From Rhizobium redzepovicii (GTDB lineage Bacteria > Pseudomonadota > Alphaproteobacteria > Rhizobiales > Rhizobiaceae): a stretch of DNA of 64,000 bases. The translations under genes and the position numbers were made by a program. The notes under the pieces are model-generated. The model did no database searches, had not been told where the DNA came from, and saw nothing but the letters and a program-made list of their open reading frames with translations. The DNA lies in assembly GCF_019793435.1 (NCBI RefSeq), contig NZ_JAILYH010000019.1, positions 1-64,000 on the forward strand, given 5' to 3'. This document shows positions 36,371 through 44,851 of the stretch, piece after piece (positions within the stretch are counted from its first letter, which is position 1; each line of letters starts with the position of its first letter).

Positions 36371-37411
36371 TTACTTGCAGGCGGCGACCGTGCCGGCCTT
36401 GACGCCCTGGCAGGCTTCAGCCTTGGAGATCCAGCCGGCGTCGATGACGACGTTCAGGTTTTCCTTGGTGATTGCCAGCGGCTTCAGGAAAACCGACTGC
36501 ATTTCCACGCCCTTCGGGCCGCCCTTGAAAGCCTGGGCACCGTCGACCTTGCTCATGTCCTTGCCGCCGGCAAGGTCGAGAGCGATTTCGGCAGCGCGCT
36601 TGCCGAGTTCGCGGCTGTCCTTCCAGACGGAAACCGTCTGGGTGCCGAGCGCGATGCGATTCAGCGCCGCCTTGTCGCCGTCCTGGCCGGAAACTGGAAC
36701 GGAGCCGGCGAGGCCCTGGGCGTCGAGCGCTGCGATCGCGCCGCCGGCCGTGCCGTCATTGGAGGCGACGACGGCGTCAACCTTGTTGTTGTTGGCGGTC
36801 AGGAACTGCTCCATGTTGCGCTGGGCGTTCTCCGGCAGCCAGCCGTCGGTATAGGCCTCGCCGACATTCTTGATCTTGCCGGCGTCGATCGCAGCCTTCA
36901 GCACTTCCTGCTGGCCCGAGAACAGGAAGTCGGCATTCGGGTCGGAGGACGAGCCCTTGATGAAGACGTAATTGCCTTCCGGCTTGGCCTTGAAGACGCC
37001 CTCGGCCTGCAGCCGGCCGACTTCCTTGTTGTCGAAGGTGATGTAGAAGGCAGCCGGGTTTTCGATCAGGCGGTCGTAGCCGACGACCGGGATGCCTTCG
37101 GCGGCGGCCTTTTCGATTGCCGGGCCGATGGCGTCGGAATCCTGGGCGAGAATGATCAGCGCGTTGGCGCCCTGCGAGATCAGCGATTCGACGTCGGTCA
37201 GCTGCTTGGCGGCCGAAGACTGCGCGTCAGCGGAAATATACTTGGCGCCCTTGGCTTCGAGAGCTTTCTTGATCGCGGCTTCATCGGTCTTCCAGCGCTC
37301 TTCCTGGAAATTCGACCAGGAAACGCCGACGACGAGATCGGCAGCCATGGCAGCCGTATGCACGGAAACGAGAATGGCCGCGCCTGCCATCAATTTCAAA
37401 ATAGACTTCAT
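36371..37411 (-). CDS. xylF: Sugar ABC transporter, periplasmic binding protein, xylose type
   Basis: A 346-residue secreted protein with a signal peptide (MKSILKLMAGAAILVSVHTAAMA, cut before ADLVVG). The mature part matches the XylF branch of Peripla_BP_4: VGVSWSNFQEERWKTDEAAIKKAL, VESLISQGANALIILAQDSDAI, VVGYDRLIENP, FIKGSSSDPNADFLFSGQ, and VVASNDGTAGGAI. It binds the sugar in the periplasm and hands it to the permease. It is first in the leftward operon, divergent from the ROK regulator, with the 290-base gap as control region. Confidence 0.9.
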   Translation of the reverse strand: MKSILKLMAGAAILVSVHTAAMAADLVVGVSWSNFQEERWKTDEAAIKKALEAKGAKYISADAQSSAAKQLTDVESLISQGANALIILAQDSDAIGPAIEKAAAEGIPVVGYDRLIENPAAFYITFDNKEVGRLQAEGVFKAKPEGNYVFIKGSSSDPNADFLFSGQQEVLKAAIDAGKIKNVGEAYTDGWLPENAQRNMEQFLTANNNKVDAVVASNDGTAGGAIAALDAQGLAGSVPVSGQDGDKAALNRIALGTQTVSVWKDSRELGKRAAEIALDLAGGKDMSKVDGAQAFKGGPKGVEMQSVFLKPLAITKENLNVVIDAGWISKAEACQGVKAGTVAACK

Positions 37412-37702
37412 ACTATCCTCCCGAGTGAGTTGCGACCGGCCCAGCCCATGCTTCCTCCGGCCACCGCGAAAAGCTGTCGAGGAAAATTCGGATTATTTTC
37501 TCGACAGTCGAGAAATTTGATGTCAGAGATTTTTTCGGCTGTCAACACTCGGCAGTCAGCTTATTTTCCCTTGCGGAACGGCGGTTGGCGATGCAGTGGA
37601 AGCGAGGGCGGAGAGAAGCATGATGCCGAAAAGTGTGAGCGGTTTTCGGGCGGCATCATGCTCTAACTATTGAATTTTGGCATAGGGGAGAGGGCGGCAT
37701 TC
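37412..37702. promoter_or_regulatory. Divergent control region of the xylose-type operon
   Basis: This region separates binding-protein and ROK-regulator genes and should contain both promoters and the ROK operator. It includes the palindromic repeat at 37618-37665. Two near-identical motifs, TCGACAGTCGAGAAAT and CTGTCGAGGAAAAT, lie around 37470-37515 and could be operator half-sites. Confidence 0.45.
37618..37665 (+). repeat. Dispersed palindromic repeat, copy A
   Basis: The sequence AGCATGATGCCGAAAAGTG, a short spacer, then a stretch with TTTTCGGGCGGCATCATGCT forms an imperfect hairpin. A second copy in the opposite orientation lies at 62571-62620. This AGCATGATG-type palindrome is a common rhizobial intergenic repeat. 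Confidence 0.75.
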
Positions 37703-38926
37703 ATGCTGACCAAGTCGAGCACGGAGCTGGTCCGGCAGAGAAACAGCGTGCTCGTGCTGTCCGTGCTGCGCCGTCACGGCGCGCTCGCCCATACCGAAAT
37801 ATCCGATTTCACCGGCCTTTCCTCGGCCACCATCTCGGCGATCACCGCCGATCTGGAACGCGCCCATATCATCGAAAAATCGGAGCAGCAGGCCGCCAGC
37901 GGCCGCGGCCGGCCGCGCGTGCTGCTGCGCCAGCGCCGCGATTGCGGCTATCTCATTGTCGTCATCATCTCGTCCGATGCCGTGCAATATTCGCTCGTGG
38001 ATTATGCCGGCAAGCTGATCGACCGCTTCAGCGAGGAGCGCTCGCATGATCCCTCAGGGGCTGCCCGCTTCGTTGAAGGAGTGCGCGCCGGGCTCGCCCG
38101 CATTCTCGAGCGCTCCCGGATTTCCCAGGAGAAAGTGCTGCTGATCTCGATCAGCAGCAAGGGCCTGGTCAACTCAACCGAGCCGGTGCTTCTATGGTCG
38201 CCGATCTTCGGCAGCGATCAGATCGATTTCGAATCGGTTCTGCGGCCGGACTGGCAGGCCAAGGTCATCCTCGACAACGAGACGCTGCTGGTCGCAGCCG
38301 CGCTCGGCGCCCGCGAGGAGGTCGTCAAGGGCGCCGATTTCCGCTCGCTCGCCGCCCTGTCGCTCGGCCACAGCATCGGCCTCGGCATTGTCAGGCGCGG
38401 CGGCCAGACCAGCCAGGAGATCTCGGCCCCGAATTTCGGTCACATGCTGCACATGGCGGGTGGCGGTCTCTGCCGCTGCGGCACCCGCGGCTGCATCGAA
38501 GCCTATGCCGGCTTCTACGCCATCCTGCGCAGCGCCTTCGAAGTGCCGCTCGATACCATCCCGGCCAAATTCGTCCCCGTCACGGAACTCGACAAAATCG
38601 CCGCCAAAGCCCGCCAGGGCCACCGCACCTCCACCATCGCCTTCCGCCAGGCGGGCCTGGCGCTTGGCAACGGCCTTTCCCGCATGCTCAGCCTCACCGA
38701 ACGCATGCCCATCGCCATCACTGGCCCGGGCACCCGTTATTACGACCTGCTCCGCCAAGGCATCGAAGAAGGCCTCGGCCAGTCCCATATCGTCCGCATG
38801 GAAGGCATGCCGGAAATCCGCGTGGTGCCAGACGAACCGATCCTCGTCTTCGAAGGCCATCTTAACCGGGCACTCTCGGTGATCGACCAGGATATCGTGA
38901 TCTCGGGAGGGCAGGGCGGGGATTGA
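37703..38926 (+). CDS. xylR: ROK-family transcriptional regulator of the xylose-type operon
   Basis: A 407-residue repressor. The ATG at 37703 lies eight bases after GGGGAGAGGG; the earlier TTG in frame is not needed. Residues about 15-70 form a winged helix (RRHGALAHTEISDFTGLSSATISAITADLE). The rest is a ROK sugar-kinase-like domain including the zinc motif CRCGTRGCIEAY. Enzymatic ROK kinases lack the DNA-binding head, so this is a regulator. The divergent position next to xylF implies that sugar relieves repression of xylFHG. The exact inducer is not certain. Confidence 0.87.
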   Translation: MLTKSSTELVRQRNSVLVLSVLRRHGALAHTEISDFTGLSSATISAITADLERAHIIEKSEQQAASGRGRPRVLLRQRRDCGYLIVVIISSDAVQYSLVDYAGKLIDRFSEERSHDPSGAARFVEGVRAGLARILERSRISQEKVLLISISSKGLVNSTEPVLLWSPIFGSDQIDFESVLRPDWQAKVILDNETLLVAAALGAREEVVKGADFRSLAALSLGHSIGLGIVRRGGQTSQEISAPNFGHMLHMAGGGLCRCGTRGCIEAYAGFYAILRSAFEVPLDTIPAKFVPVTELDKIAAKARQGHRTSTIAFRQAGLALGNGLSRMLSLTERMPIAITGPGTRYYDLLRQGIEEGLGQSHIVRMEGMPEIRVVPDEPILVFEGHLNRALSVIDQDIVISGGQGGD

Positions 38927-38942
38927 AGCCCCCAGCCCCGGC

Positions 38943-39395
38943 CTACAGCAGCTTTCGGAAGAACACGACGCGTTGTGTCTCCTCAAATCCCAAAGCGGCA
39001 TGGAGCGCATGGCTGGCCGAATTCTCAAGCGGCGCGTCAGAGCCAAACTCAACACACCCAAGCGACTTCCCCCAATCGGCAACGGCATTGCAAAGCAGTC
39101 CTGCGATACCCTTTCGCCTGTCAACGGGCCGGACATAAATCCCTTCGAGGAACAGAACGGGCGAGCTGCTGCATCCATTCACATAATCATGCCGCAACGT
39201 GGCCTCGGCAAACCCGACAGCTTCATTCGCAGCATTTCGAGCGATGAACGCCACTGCTTCTGCATTTTCTGAAAGAAACGCCCGGCTCAACTCACCTCGA
39301 TGATCTTCAAGCGAGTGATGCGGCCATAGCGCGACGCGAAGCTGCGCCCATGGCTCGACATCTTTTATCGTCCCGACCTCAATCGTCGTTCCCAT
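38943..39395 (-). CDS. GNAT acetyltransferase, aminoglycoside 6'-N-acetyltransferase-like
   Basis: A 150-residue GNAT enzyme. It closely resembles chromosomal AAC(6')-I enzymes such as AAC(6')-Iy: AQLRVALWPHHS near the start, RHDYVNGCSSSPVLFLEG in the middle (almost the same in those enzymes), YVRPVDRRKGIAGLL (acetyl-CoA loop), and HALHAALGFEETQRVVFFRK at the end. It would transfer acetyl from acetyl-CoA to an aminoglycoside amine in the cytosol. Whether it gives resistance here is unknown. It is convergent with xylR, with a 16-base gap. Confidence 0.87.
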   Translation of the reverse strand: MGTTIEVGTIKDVEPWAQLRVALWPHHSLEDHRGELSRAFLSENAEAVAFIARNAANEAVGFAEATLRHDYVNGCSSSPVLFLEGIYVRPVDRRKGIAGLLCNAVADWGKSLGCVEFGSDAPLENSASHALHAALGFEETQRVVFFRKLL

Positions 39396-39589
39396 ATCGC
39401 GATTCCCTCCTGTCGAAAAAATCCCAATTAAAGTGGTAAGTGCGCAGCTTCACGAAGATATTTCCAGGAAGATAAAGCGCCCAAACACCCATGCCACAAG
39501 CTGGTTCGGCACCGTTATAGCGCCACCCACCGTCAGTTAAGCCGGATCCACCACTGACAATGAGCAGGTCGCATCTCCTCATGCATCCT

Positions 39590-39720
39590 CATTCCTGTGC
39601 CCGTCACAGGAATCCAGTGCGCCAAGTCTTTGGGCGCGGGAGACACTTTCTCGTCGAATGAGAGTCATTCACCGCGCCGACGCGCGGTGGCTGGATTCCT
39701 GTGACGAGCACAGGAATGAC
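39590..39720 (+). repeat. RIME-like rhizobial intergenic mosaic element, copy 1
   Basis: About 131 bases bounded by inverted ends TCATTCCTGTG / CACAGGAATGA with internal GCGCC-rich palindromes. A second copy in the opposite orientation lies at 61151-61280, matching along its whole length. Size and layout agree with the published RIME1 type of Rhizobium. Confidence 0.8.
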
Positions 39721-39778
39721 GGCGGGAGAGGTCGCGTCCGCGGTGCTATGTGGCTGCCCAAGACCCCGCCCAATCCCT

Positions 39779-39920
39779 CCTCACAAGGGGGAGGGGCTTA
39801 ACCCGTCGCGCCCGACGGCGCCCGAATTCGAAGTCTTGCTTGCTGTCGCGGCACTACAAATTGTTTCGGTGAAGGTCATCGCAAGCGGTGCGGCATCTTA
39901 GTCCCTCCCCCTTGTGAGGA
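39779..39920. repeat. Inverted repeat pair with GGGGGAGGG arms
   Basis: CCTCACAAGGGGGAGGG on the left and its complement CCCTCCCCCTTGTGAGG on the right flank about 100 bases. The layout resembles a small MITE-like or mosaic element. No coding sequence inside. Confidence 0.6.
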
Positions 39921-40239
39921 GGGGTCCTTCAAACGCTCTGAACCTTTGGCCGGCTCGATCGGCTGCGGCCATGGATTCCAGGCTCAAGGCCTGGAATGAC
40001 AGAGGCTGGAGATACGCTGCCGCCAAACAGGCCCTCGACATTTCGGATGGCGCGGGTTCCTTTCCCATGCCTGTTATAGCGCCCGCCCGGTGACGCCTCA
40101 TCCGCTTCGCTGAGTGCGCGCTTGGCGCAAACGCACCTACGACTGCCGGCGGATGTGGCGTGGGTGCTCGGCTGCGCATGACGGAGGATGAGGAACTTCC
40201 GGAGCAAAACAGTGGGGAATAGGGCTATGCACAAACGCA

Positions 40240-40264
40240 AAACGGCCGGGCAAAACACCCGGCC
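40240..40264 (-). terminator. Terminator after the inositol dehydrogenase gene
   Basis: On the minus strand GGCCGGG pairs with CCCGGCC around a TGTTTTG loop and is followed by GTTTTG, about 30 bases after the stop. Confidence 0.65.
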
Positions 40265-40295
40265 ATCTCAAATCTATCCGTTCAAAAGCCAGCTG

Positions 40296-41288
40296 TCAGC
40301 CGATCTTGACGAGTTTGCCTTCCTTGACCGACTGCACCGCCGCATCGGCAAGCACCAGAGCCGCCAGGCCATCGGCGCCGGAAGGCGAAATCTTCGTGCC
40401 CTTTTCAATCGCGGCGATGAAGGCGGCGATTTCGTTGGCGTAGGCTTCGGTGTAGCGGGTCATGAAGAAATCATGCAGTGGCGGGCGGGTGTAGCCATCG
40501 CCGTTTGCCACTTCGATCGAGACCGGGCGCTGGTTTTCGGCCGCGGCCATGCCCTTGGCGCCGTGCACTTCGATGCGCTGGTCGTAGCCATAGGTGGCGC
40601 GGCGGGAGTTGGAGATGACGGCCTGCTTGCCGGATTTGGTCTGCAGGATCACCGAGACGCTGTCATAATCGCCGGCTTCGCCGATCGCCTTGTCGACGAG
40701 GACGGCGGCGGTTGCCAGCACCGAGACCGGCTCTTCGCCGAGCAGGAAGCGGGCCATGTCGAAATCGTGGATCGTCATGTCGCGGAAGATGCCGCCCGAG
40801 CGCTTGATGTAATCAACCGGCGGGGCGCCGGGATCGCGCGAGGTGATCGTCACCATTTCGACATCGCCGATCTTGCCGTCGTCGATCACCTTGCGCACCG
40901 CCATGAAATGCGGGTCGAAGCGACGGTTGAAGCCGACCATCAGCTTGGCGCCGGTCTCTTCCACCACCTTGATGCAGGCCTTGACGCGGGCGACGTCGAG
41001 ATCAACAGGCTTTTCGCAGAAGATCGCCTTACCGGCGCGGGCGAAGCGCTCGATCAGGTCGGCATGGGTATCGGTCGGCGTGCAGATGACGACGGCGTCG
41101 ATATCCTTGGACGCCTCGATCGCCTCGATGGTGCGCACTTCGCAGCCATAGGCGGAGGCGATGGCGTCGGCCGCCTGCGGAAAGGCGTCGGCCACCGCGA
41201 CCAGCGTCGCATTGGCGTCGCCGCTGACGGCTTTCGCATGAACCTTGCCGATGCGGCCGGCGCCGAGAAGACCAAATCTCACTGTCAT
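40296..41288 (-). CDS. idhA: Inositol 2-dehydrogenase (Gfo/Idh/MocA family)
   Basis: A 330-residue NAD-dependent enzyme. The ATG at 41288 follows AGGGAGG and is directly before the NAD motif FGLLGAGRIGKVHA. Then come VICTPTDTHADL, the catalytic-lysine motif FCEKPVDLD, and VGFNRRFDPHF, with GGIFRDMTIHDFDMARFL (catalytic Asp/His region). This is the IolG/IdhA pattern: oxidation of myo-inositol to 2-keto-myo-inositol in the cytosol, a first step of inositol or rhizopine catabolism in rhizobia. It stands alone here; other iol genes are not in the window. Confidence 0.88.
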   Translation of the reverse strand: MTVRFGLLGAGRIGKVHAKAVSGDANATLVAVADAFPQAADAIASAYGCEVRTIEAIEASKDIDAVVICTPTDTHADLIERFARAGKAIFCEKPVDLDVARVKACIKVVEETGAKLMVGFNRRFDPHFMAVRKVIDDGKIGDVEMVTITSRDPGAPPVDYIKRSGGIFRDMTIHDFDMARFLLGEEPVSVLATAAVLVDKAIGEAGDYDSVSVILQTKSGKQAVISNSRRATYGYDQRIEVHGAKGMAAAENQRPVSIEVANGDGYTRPPLHDFFMTRYTEAYANEIAAFIAAIEKGTKISPSGADGLAALVLADAAVQSVKEGKLVKIG

Positions 41289-41485
41289 AGCAACCTCCCT
41301 TGAATTCGGAACAAATAAACCGAATTGCCAAAAATCTGGAATTTTCATTCCATCTTCTCTGCGTCGCGTCAAGCCCGCCGCTCTTTCACATTTGCAAGAT
41401 TCAAACTAAAGACAAGCGCGACAAATGCCATGGCCGGTGTGACACATGCCATGGGCACGGTGACATATGCGACCGCGGGGCACAG

Positions 41486-41776
41486 ATGCAACTGATTGAT
41501 CCGAACCATCCGGCATACCGGCGCCTTTGGGTGCGTGTCGCCATCGTTGCCGTCTGCTTCGGCTGGGCGGCGTTCGAGATTGTCGGCGGCGATCCCTTCT
41601 GGGCGGTGCTTTCGGCCGCGGCGGGCGCCTATTCCTTCTATATGCTGTTCTGGACCTTCAATCCGCAGCCTGAAGTCACCCAGGCGATGGCCGAGCCTGA
41701 CATCAATGACGAGGGAGAGGAAGAGCTTGCGGAGATATCCGCGGAAAAGCCCACCAGGGACGGGCAGGCAGACTGA
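41486..41776 (+). CDS. Small conserved-looking membrane protein
   Basis: A 96-residue protein from the ATG at 41486 (MQLIDPNHPAYRRLWVRV). Two hydrophobic segments at about residues 18-32 and 38-58 suggest a double-spanning inner-membrane protein, possibly of the DUF3329 type. The last 35 residues are strongly acidic. No enzymatic motif. It is convergent with the next gene. Confidence 0.65.
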   Translation: MQLIDPNHPAYRRLWVRVAIVAVCFGWAAFEIVGGDPFWAVLSAAAGAYSFYMLFWTFNPQPEVTQAMAEPDINDEGEEELAEISAEKPTRDGQAD

Positions 41777-41782
41777 AACCAG

Positions 41783-42253
41783 TCAGCGGCCCAATCGCCG
41801 CAGCGCCTCGTCGATCAGCAGATTGGCCAGCATCATCCGTTTCGTCGCATTCTCGCGGAAGGGGAGCGCGACACCGTCGGGATGATTGGCGCGGGCGAAG
41901 GCGCGGCGCTTCTCGCTGAGCGTCAGCGGCGTGTCGGCGGCCGAGATCGCCAGTTCGGCGGCAACCTCTTGCGGCGCCGTGCGGGTGAGATGGTCGGGCA
42001 TTGCGGGCTCTGGTTCCGGCAAAGCCGCCGGTTTCTCGGTAAACCTGGCGGCGGCGTCGAGATCCAGATTGTCGAAATAGGCTTCGCCGATCCGCTGCGA
42101 GGCGACCGAGACGCCCTCCATGACATCGAAAGCCAAGCCGGTGCCGAGGCCTGCCACACGGTGGGAGGAGGGCGCTTTGGCCTCTTCAGCCGTCTCGTCC
42201 TCGGCCTTCAGCCGTTCGAGCACTGATTGAAATACCGACTGTCCGAACAGCAT
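41783..42253 (-). CDS. Hypothetical protein with J-domain-like HPD motif
   Basis: A 156-residue protein. The middle (about residues 55-95) is low-complexity. The last 50 residues read LSEKRRAFARANHPDGV, then RENATKRMMLANLLIDEALRR. The HPD tripeptide between two helices resembles the Hsp70-stimulating centre of a J-domain, though the first helix is short. It could be a small co-chaperone. No other hints. It stands alone, seven bases from a convergent gene. Confidence 0.6.
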   Translation of the reverse strand: MLFGQSVFQSVLERLKAEDETAEEAKAPSSHRVAGLGTGLAFDVMEGVSVASQRIGEAYFDNLDLDAAARFTEKPAALPEPEPAMPDHLTRTAPQEVAAELAISAADTPLTLSEKRRAFARANHPDGVALPFRENATKRMMLANLLIDEALRRLGR

Positions 42254-42408
42254 CCCGAATCCTCAAGAGTGTTCCGGTTCTTCGAAACACCCGACGTGCT
42301 CTAATTTTTTACGCAATTCCCGGACGCAAAAACCGCTGGCGCCTTTTGCTGGAATTGCTCCGGCGCGCATTTAAGATGGGCAAGATGGCGCCGGGCTTGC
42401 GGGCCGCG

Positions 42409-43416
42409 TCAGCCTGACTGCTTCAGGCTTTCCTCCAGAATGATGTCGTAGAGTAGCCTGGCGCTCGGCGGCAGCGCCCGTTCCCTGGCGGTGATCAGGC
42501 TGTAAGGCTTGACGTTGATGTCGAAATCGATCGGCAGCGTGCGCACGTCGGAAGCCCTGGCGCTTTGGCTGGAGAGGAACTGGGCGACGTCGGTGGCGAC
42601 AGGAGCGATCGCATCGGTTTCGCAGACGATGGCGCAGGTTAAAAGCAGCGACGAGGTGTTGACGATATTTTCCGGCAGCGCCACGCCGCGCGACAGGAAA
42701 ATATCCTCGATCGTCCGGCGCAGCAGCGTGCCCGGCGGCTGGAACACCCAGTCGTAATCCCTGATGTCGGAAAGGCTGCTGGTCTTTTTCTTTTTCAGCA
42801 GCGGATGGCGGCTGCGCACGATCAGGCAGGCGCGCTCGATGCCGATCTCAGTCACCTCGAACAGGCGCGGGTTGAGATCGTCGGGAATGCGGCTGATGAT
42901 GAAGTCGTGGTGGGCGGCGAGCAGTTCGCGGGCGAGCACGTTGCTGGTCTCCACCTGGATGTTGATCTCGATGCCGGGATAGGCCTTGCGCACCCTGTTG
43001 ATCGCCGGCACGACGAGGCTCATGGCCGGCGCCGTCACCGCGCCGATGAAGACCGAGCCGCCCTTGCCGCTCTTCAGTTCGCCGATCTCGCGGCTCGCCT
43101 CGCGCAGCTCCAGGAGGATCTTCCGCGCCCGTCTGGCAAGTGCTGCGCCGAAGGTCGTCAGCACCACGCCGCGAGCGACGCGTTCATAGAGCTGGGTCTT
43201 GGTAATTGATTCCATTTCGGACAGCATGCGCGATGCCGCGGGCTGTGAAATGTTCAGGACTTCCGCAGCTGCGGAAATCTGTCCGCTATCTTCGATTGCG
43301 ACGATCATCCGCAGGTGATTCAGCTTAAGTCCTGCACGTAAAAGGCTGTCATTGCCGAAACTATCGCTGTGGATATCGACATGGTCCATCGAAATGGGCT
43401 CTGAAACAATCGTCAT
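42409..43416 (-). CDS. gbpR: LysR-family regulator of the sugar-binding-protein operon (GbpR)
   Basis: A 335-residue LysR protein; the ATG at 43416 lies eight bases after GAGGAGG. The N-terminal winged helix is LNHLRMIVAIEDSGQISAA, then LNISQPAASRMLSEME. The C-terminal effector domain includes ELREASREIGELKSGKGG, VETSNVLARELLAAHHDFII and a basic HPLLKKKKTSS. It is divergent from chvE. In Agrobacterium GbpR sits in the same place and controls chvE in response to sugars such as galactose and arabinose. The context makes the name likely. Confidence 0.87.
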   Translation of the reverse strand: MTIVSEPISMDHVDIHSDSFGNDSLLRAGLKLNHLRMIVAIEDSGQISAAAEVLNISQPAASRMLSEMESITKTQLYERVARGVVLTTFGAALARRARKILLELREASREIGELKSGKGGSVFIGAVTAPAMSLVVPAINRVRKAYPGIEINIQVETSNVLARELLAAHHDFIISRIPDDLNPRLFEVTEIGIERACLIVRSRHPLLKKKKTSSLSDIRDYDWVFQPPGTLLRRTIEDIFLSRGVALPENIVNTSSLLLTCAIVCETDAIAPVATDVAQFLSSQSARASDVRTLPIDFDINVKPYSLITARERALPPSARLLYDIILEESLKQSG

Positions 43417-43687
43417 GGTTGCAGCCTCCTCGCTGCGCTCCATCAAAAGTAATACTTTTTAACGATATACCAAAATTGTTATGCACTTTACCAGTTATTC
43501 TATTTGACAGTTATAGGAATCCATACCAGTTTGCCGCCGTGTGCTGGTTGGCACTCAACACGTGTGAGATCGTGGAGGAGACCTACTTCGTTTCTCACCA
43601 TCTGAAGTAACTATCCAATACGGAACCTGCCACAGTTTCGGGGCGGGCGATTTTTCGTCCGCTGCTCTATTAACAAGGGAGAGAGAA
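43417..43687. promoter_or_regulatory. gbpR-chvE divergent control region
   Basis: This 271-base gap holds the promoters of gbpR and of the chvE-ggu operon and, by analogy, the GbpR operator. The part at 43450-43530 is AT-rich with repeated TACCA/TTACCAG words that could be LysR half-sites; no exact site is claimed. Confidence 0.55.
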
Positions 43688-44752
43688 ATGAAGTCCATTA
43701 TCTCATTGATGGCTGCGGCTGCCTTCGGCGTCGCTTCGTTCGTTGCACCGGCAATGGCCGCCGACAAGGGCACCGTCGGCATTGCCATGCCGACCAAGGC
43801 TTCGGCCCGCTGGATCGACGACGGCAACAACATCGTCAAGCAGCTCGAAGCTGCCGGTTATGCCACGGACCTGCAGTATGGCGACGACGATATTCCGAAC
43901 CAGCTTTCGCAGATCGAAAACATGGTCACCAAGGGCGCCAAGGTTCTGGTTATCGCTTCGATCGACGGTACGACGCTTTCCGACGTTCTTCAGAAGGCTC
44001 ATGACGCCGGCATCAAGGTCATCGCTTATGACCGTCTGATCCGCGATTCGGGCAATGTCGATTACTACGCGACCTTCGACAACTTCCAGGTCGGCGTTCT
44101 GCAGGCAAACTCCATCGTTGACGGCCTCGGCCTCAAGGATGGCAAGGGCCCGTTCAACATCGAACTCTTCGGCGGTTCGCCGGACGACAACAACGCCTTC
44201 TTCTTCTATGATGGCGCCATGTCCGTCCTGCAGCCCTACATCGACTCCGGCAAGCTCGTCGTGAAGTCCGGCCAGACCGGCATGGACAAGGTCGGCACCC
44301 TGCGTTGGGATCCGGCAACGGCCCAGGCCCGCATGGACAACCTGCTCTCGGCTAACTACACCGACGCCAAGGTCGACGCCGTTCTGTCGCCTTACGACGG
44401 TCTGTCGATCGGTATCATCTCCTCGCTGAAGGGCGTTGGTTACGGTACGGCTGCTCAGCCGCTGCCGATCGTCACCGGCCAGGACGCTGAAATCCCGTCG
44501 GTCAAGTCGATCATCGCTGGCGAACAGCACTCGACGATCTTCAAGGACACCCGCGAACTCGCCAAGGTCACCGTTGCCATGGTCGATGCCGTCATGTCCG
44601 GCAAGGAGCCTGAGGTCAACGACACCAAGACCTACGACAACGGCGTCAAGGTCGTTCCGTCCTACCTGCTGAAGCCGGTTGCCGTCGACAAGACCAACTA
44701 CAAGCAGATCCTCGTCGACAGCGGTTACTACTCTGAAGACAAGCTGAAGTAA
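43688..44752 (+). CDS. chvE: Galactose/glucose/arabinose-binding protein ChvE
   Basis: A 354-residue periplasmic protein with signal peptide (MKSIISLMAAAAFGVASFVAPAMA, cut before ADKGTV). The mature part contains VGIAMPTKASARWIDDGNNIV, QIENMVTKGAKVLVIASIDGT, VIAYDRLIRDS, ELFGGSPDDNNAFFFYDGA and GQDAEIPSVKSI, the pattern of Agrobacterium ChvE. In Agrobacterium it feeds sugars to GguAB and also interacts with the VirA kinase and chemoreceptors; here a transport role is secure. The ATG follows GGGAGAGAG. A strong hairpin follows the stop, before gguA. Confidence 0.93.
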   Translation: MKSIISLMAAAAFGVASFVAPAMAADKGTVGIAMPTKASARWIDDGNNIVKQLEAAGYATDLQYGDDDIPNQLSQIENMVTKGAKVLVIASIDGTTLSDVLQKAHDAGIKVIAYDRLIRDSGNVDYYATFDNFQVGVLQANSIVDGLGLKDGKGPFNIELFGGSPDDNNAFFFYDGAMSVLQPYIDSGKLVVKSGQTGMDKVGTLRWDPATAQARMDNLLSANYTDAKVDAVLSPYDGLSIGIISSLKGVGYGTAAQPLPIVTGQDAEIPSVKSIIAGEQHSTIFKDTRELAKVTVAMVDAVMSGKEPEVNDTKTYDNGVKVVPSYLLKPVAVDKTNYKQILVDSGYYSEDKLK

Positions 44753-44768
44753 GACGTTAAGCAGGAGG

Positions 44769-44800
44769 CCGGAACCCGCGCTTGCGGGTTCCGGTCTTCG
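44769..44800 (+). terminator. Attenuating hairpin between chvE and gguA
   Basis: CCGGAACCCGC and GCGGGTTCCGG pair perfectly around GCTT, followed by TCTTCG then ATTTTAT. The T-rich tail is interrupted, so it probably works as a partial terminator or mRNA stabiliser, giving more binding protein than ATPase. Confidence 0.65.
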
Positions 44801-44851
44801 ATTTTATGATCGCCAAGCCGCTTGGCGGCTCACGGCGCTGGAACTTTGACT

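Larger units (their letters stand above)
39396..40239. other. Repeat-rich intergenic region without genes
   Basis: No convincing gene. The region stacks at least three palindromic elements: a RIME-like repeat (39590-39720), an inverted pair of CCTCACAAGGGGGAGGG (39779-39798 and 39902-39920), and an ATTCCAGGC hairpin (about 39975-40000). Such pile-ups are typical of rhizobial intergenic repeats. The short leftward frame at 39379-39582 has no recognisable features. Confidence 0.6.

Noticed and set aside
34887..37666. Long plus-strand frames over the xylose-type operon
   Set aside because: They mirror xylH and xylF; those have full family motifs, these have none.
39379..39582. Leftward 67-residue frame before the acetyltransferase
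   Set aside because: No motif or ribosome site, and it overlaps repeat-rich intergenic DNA.
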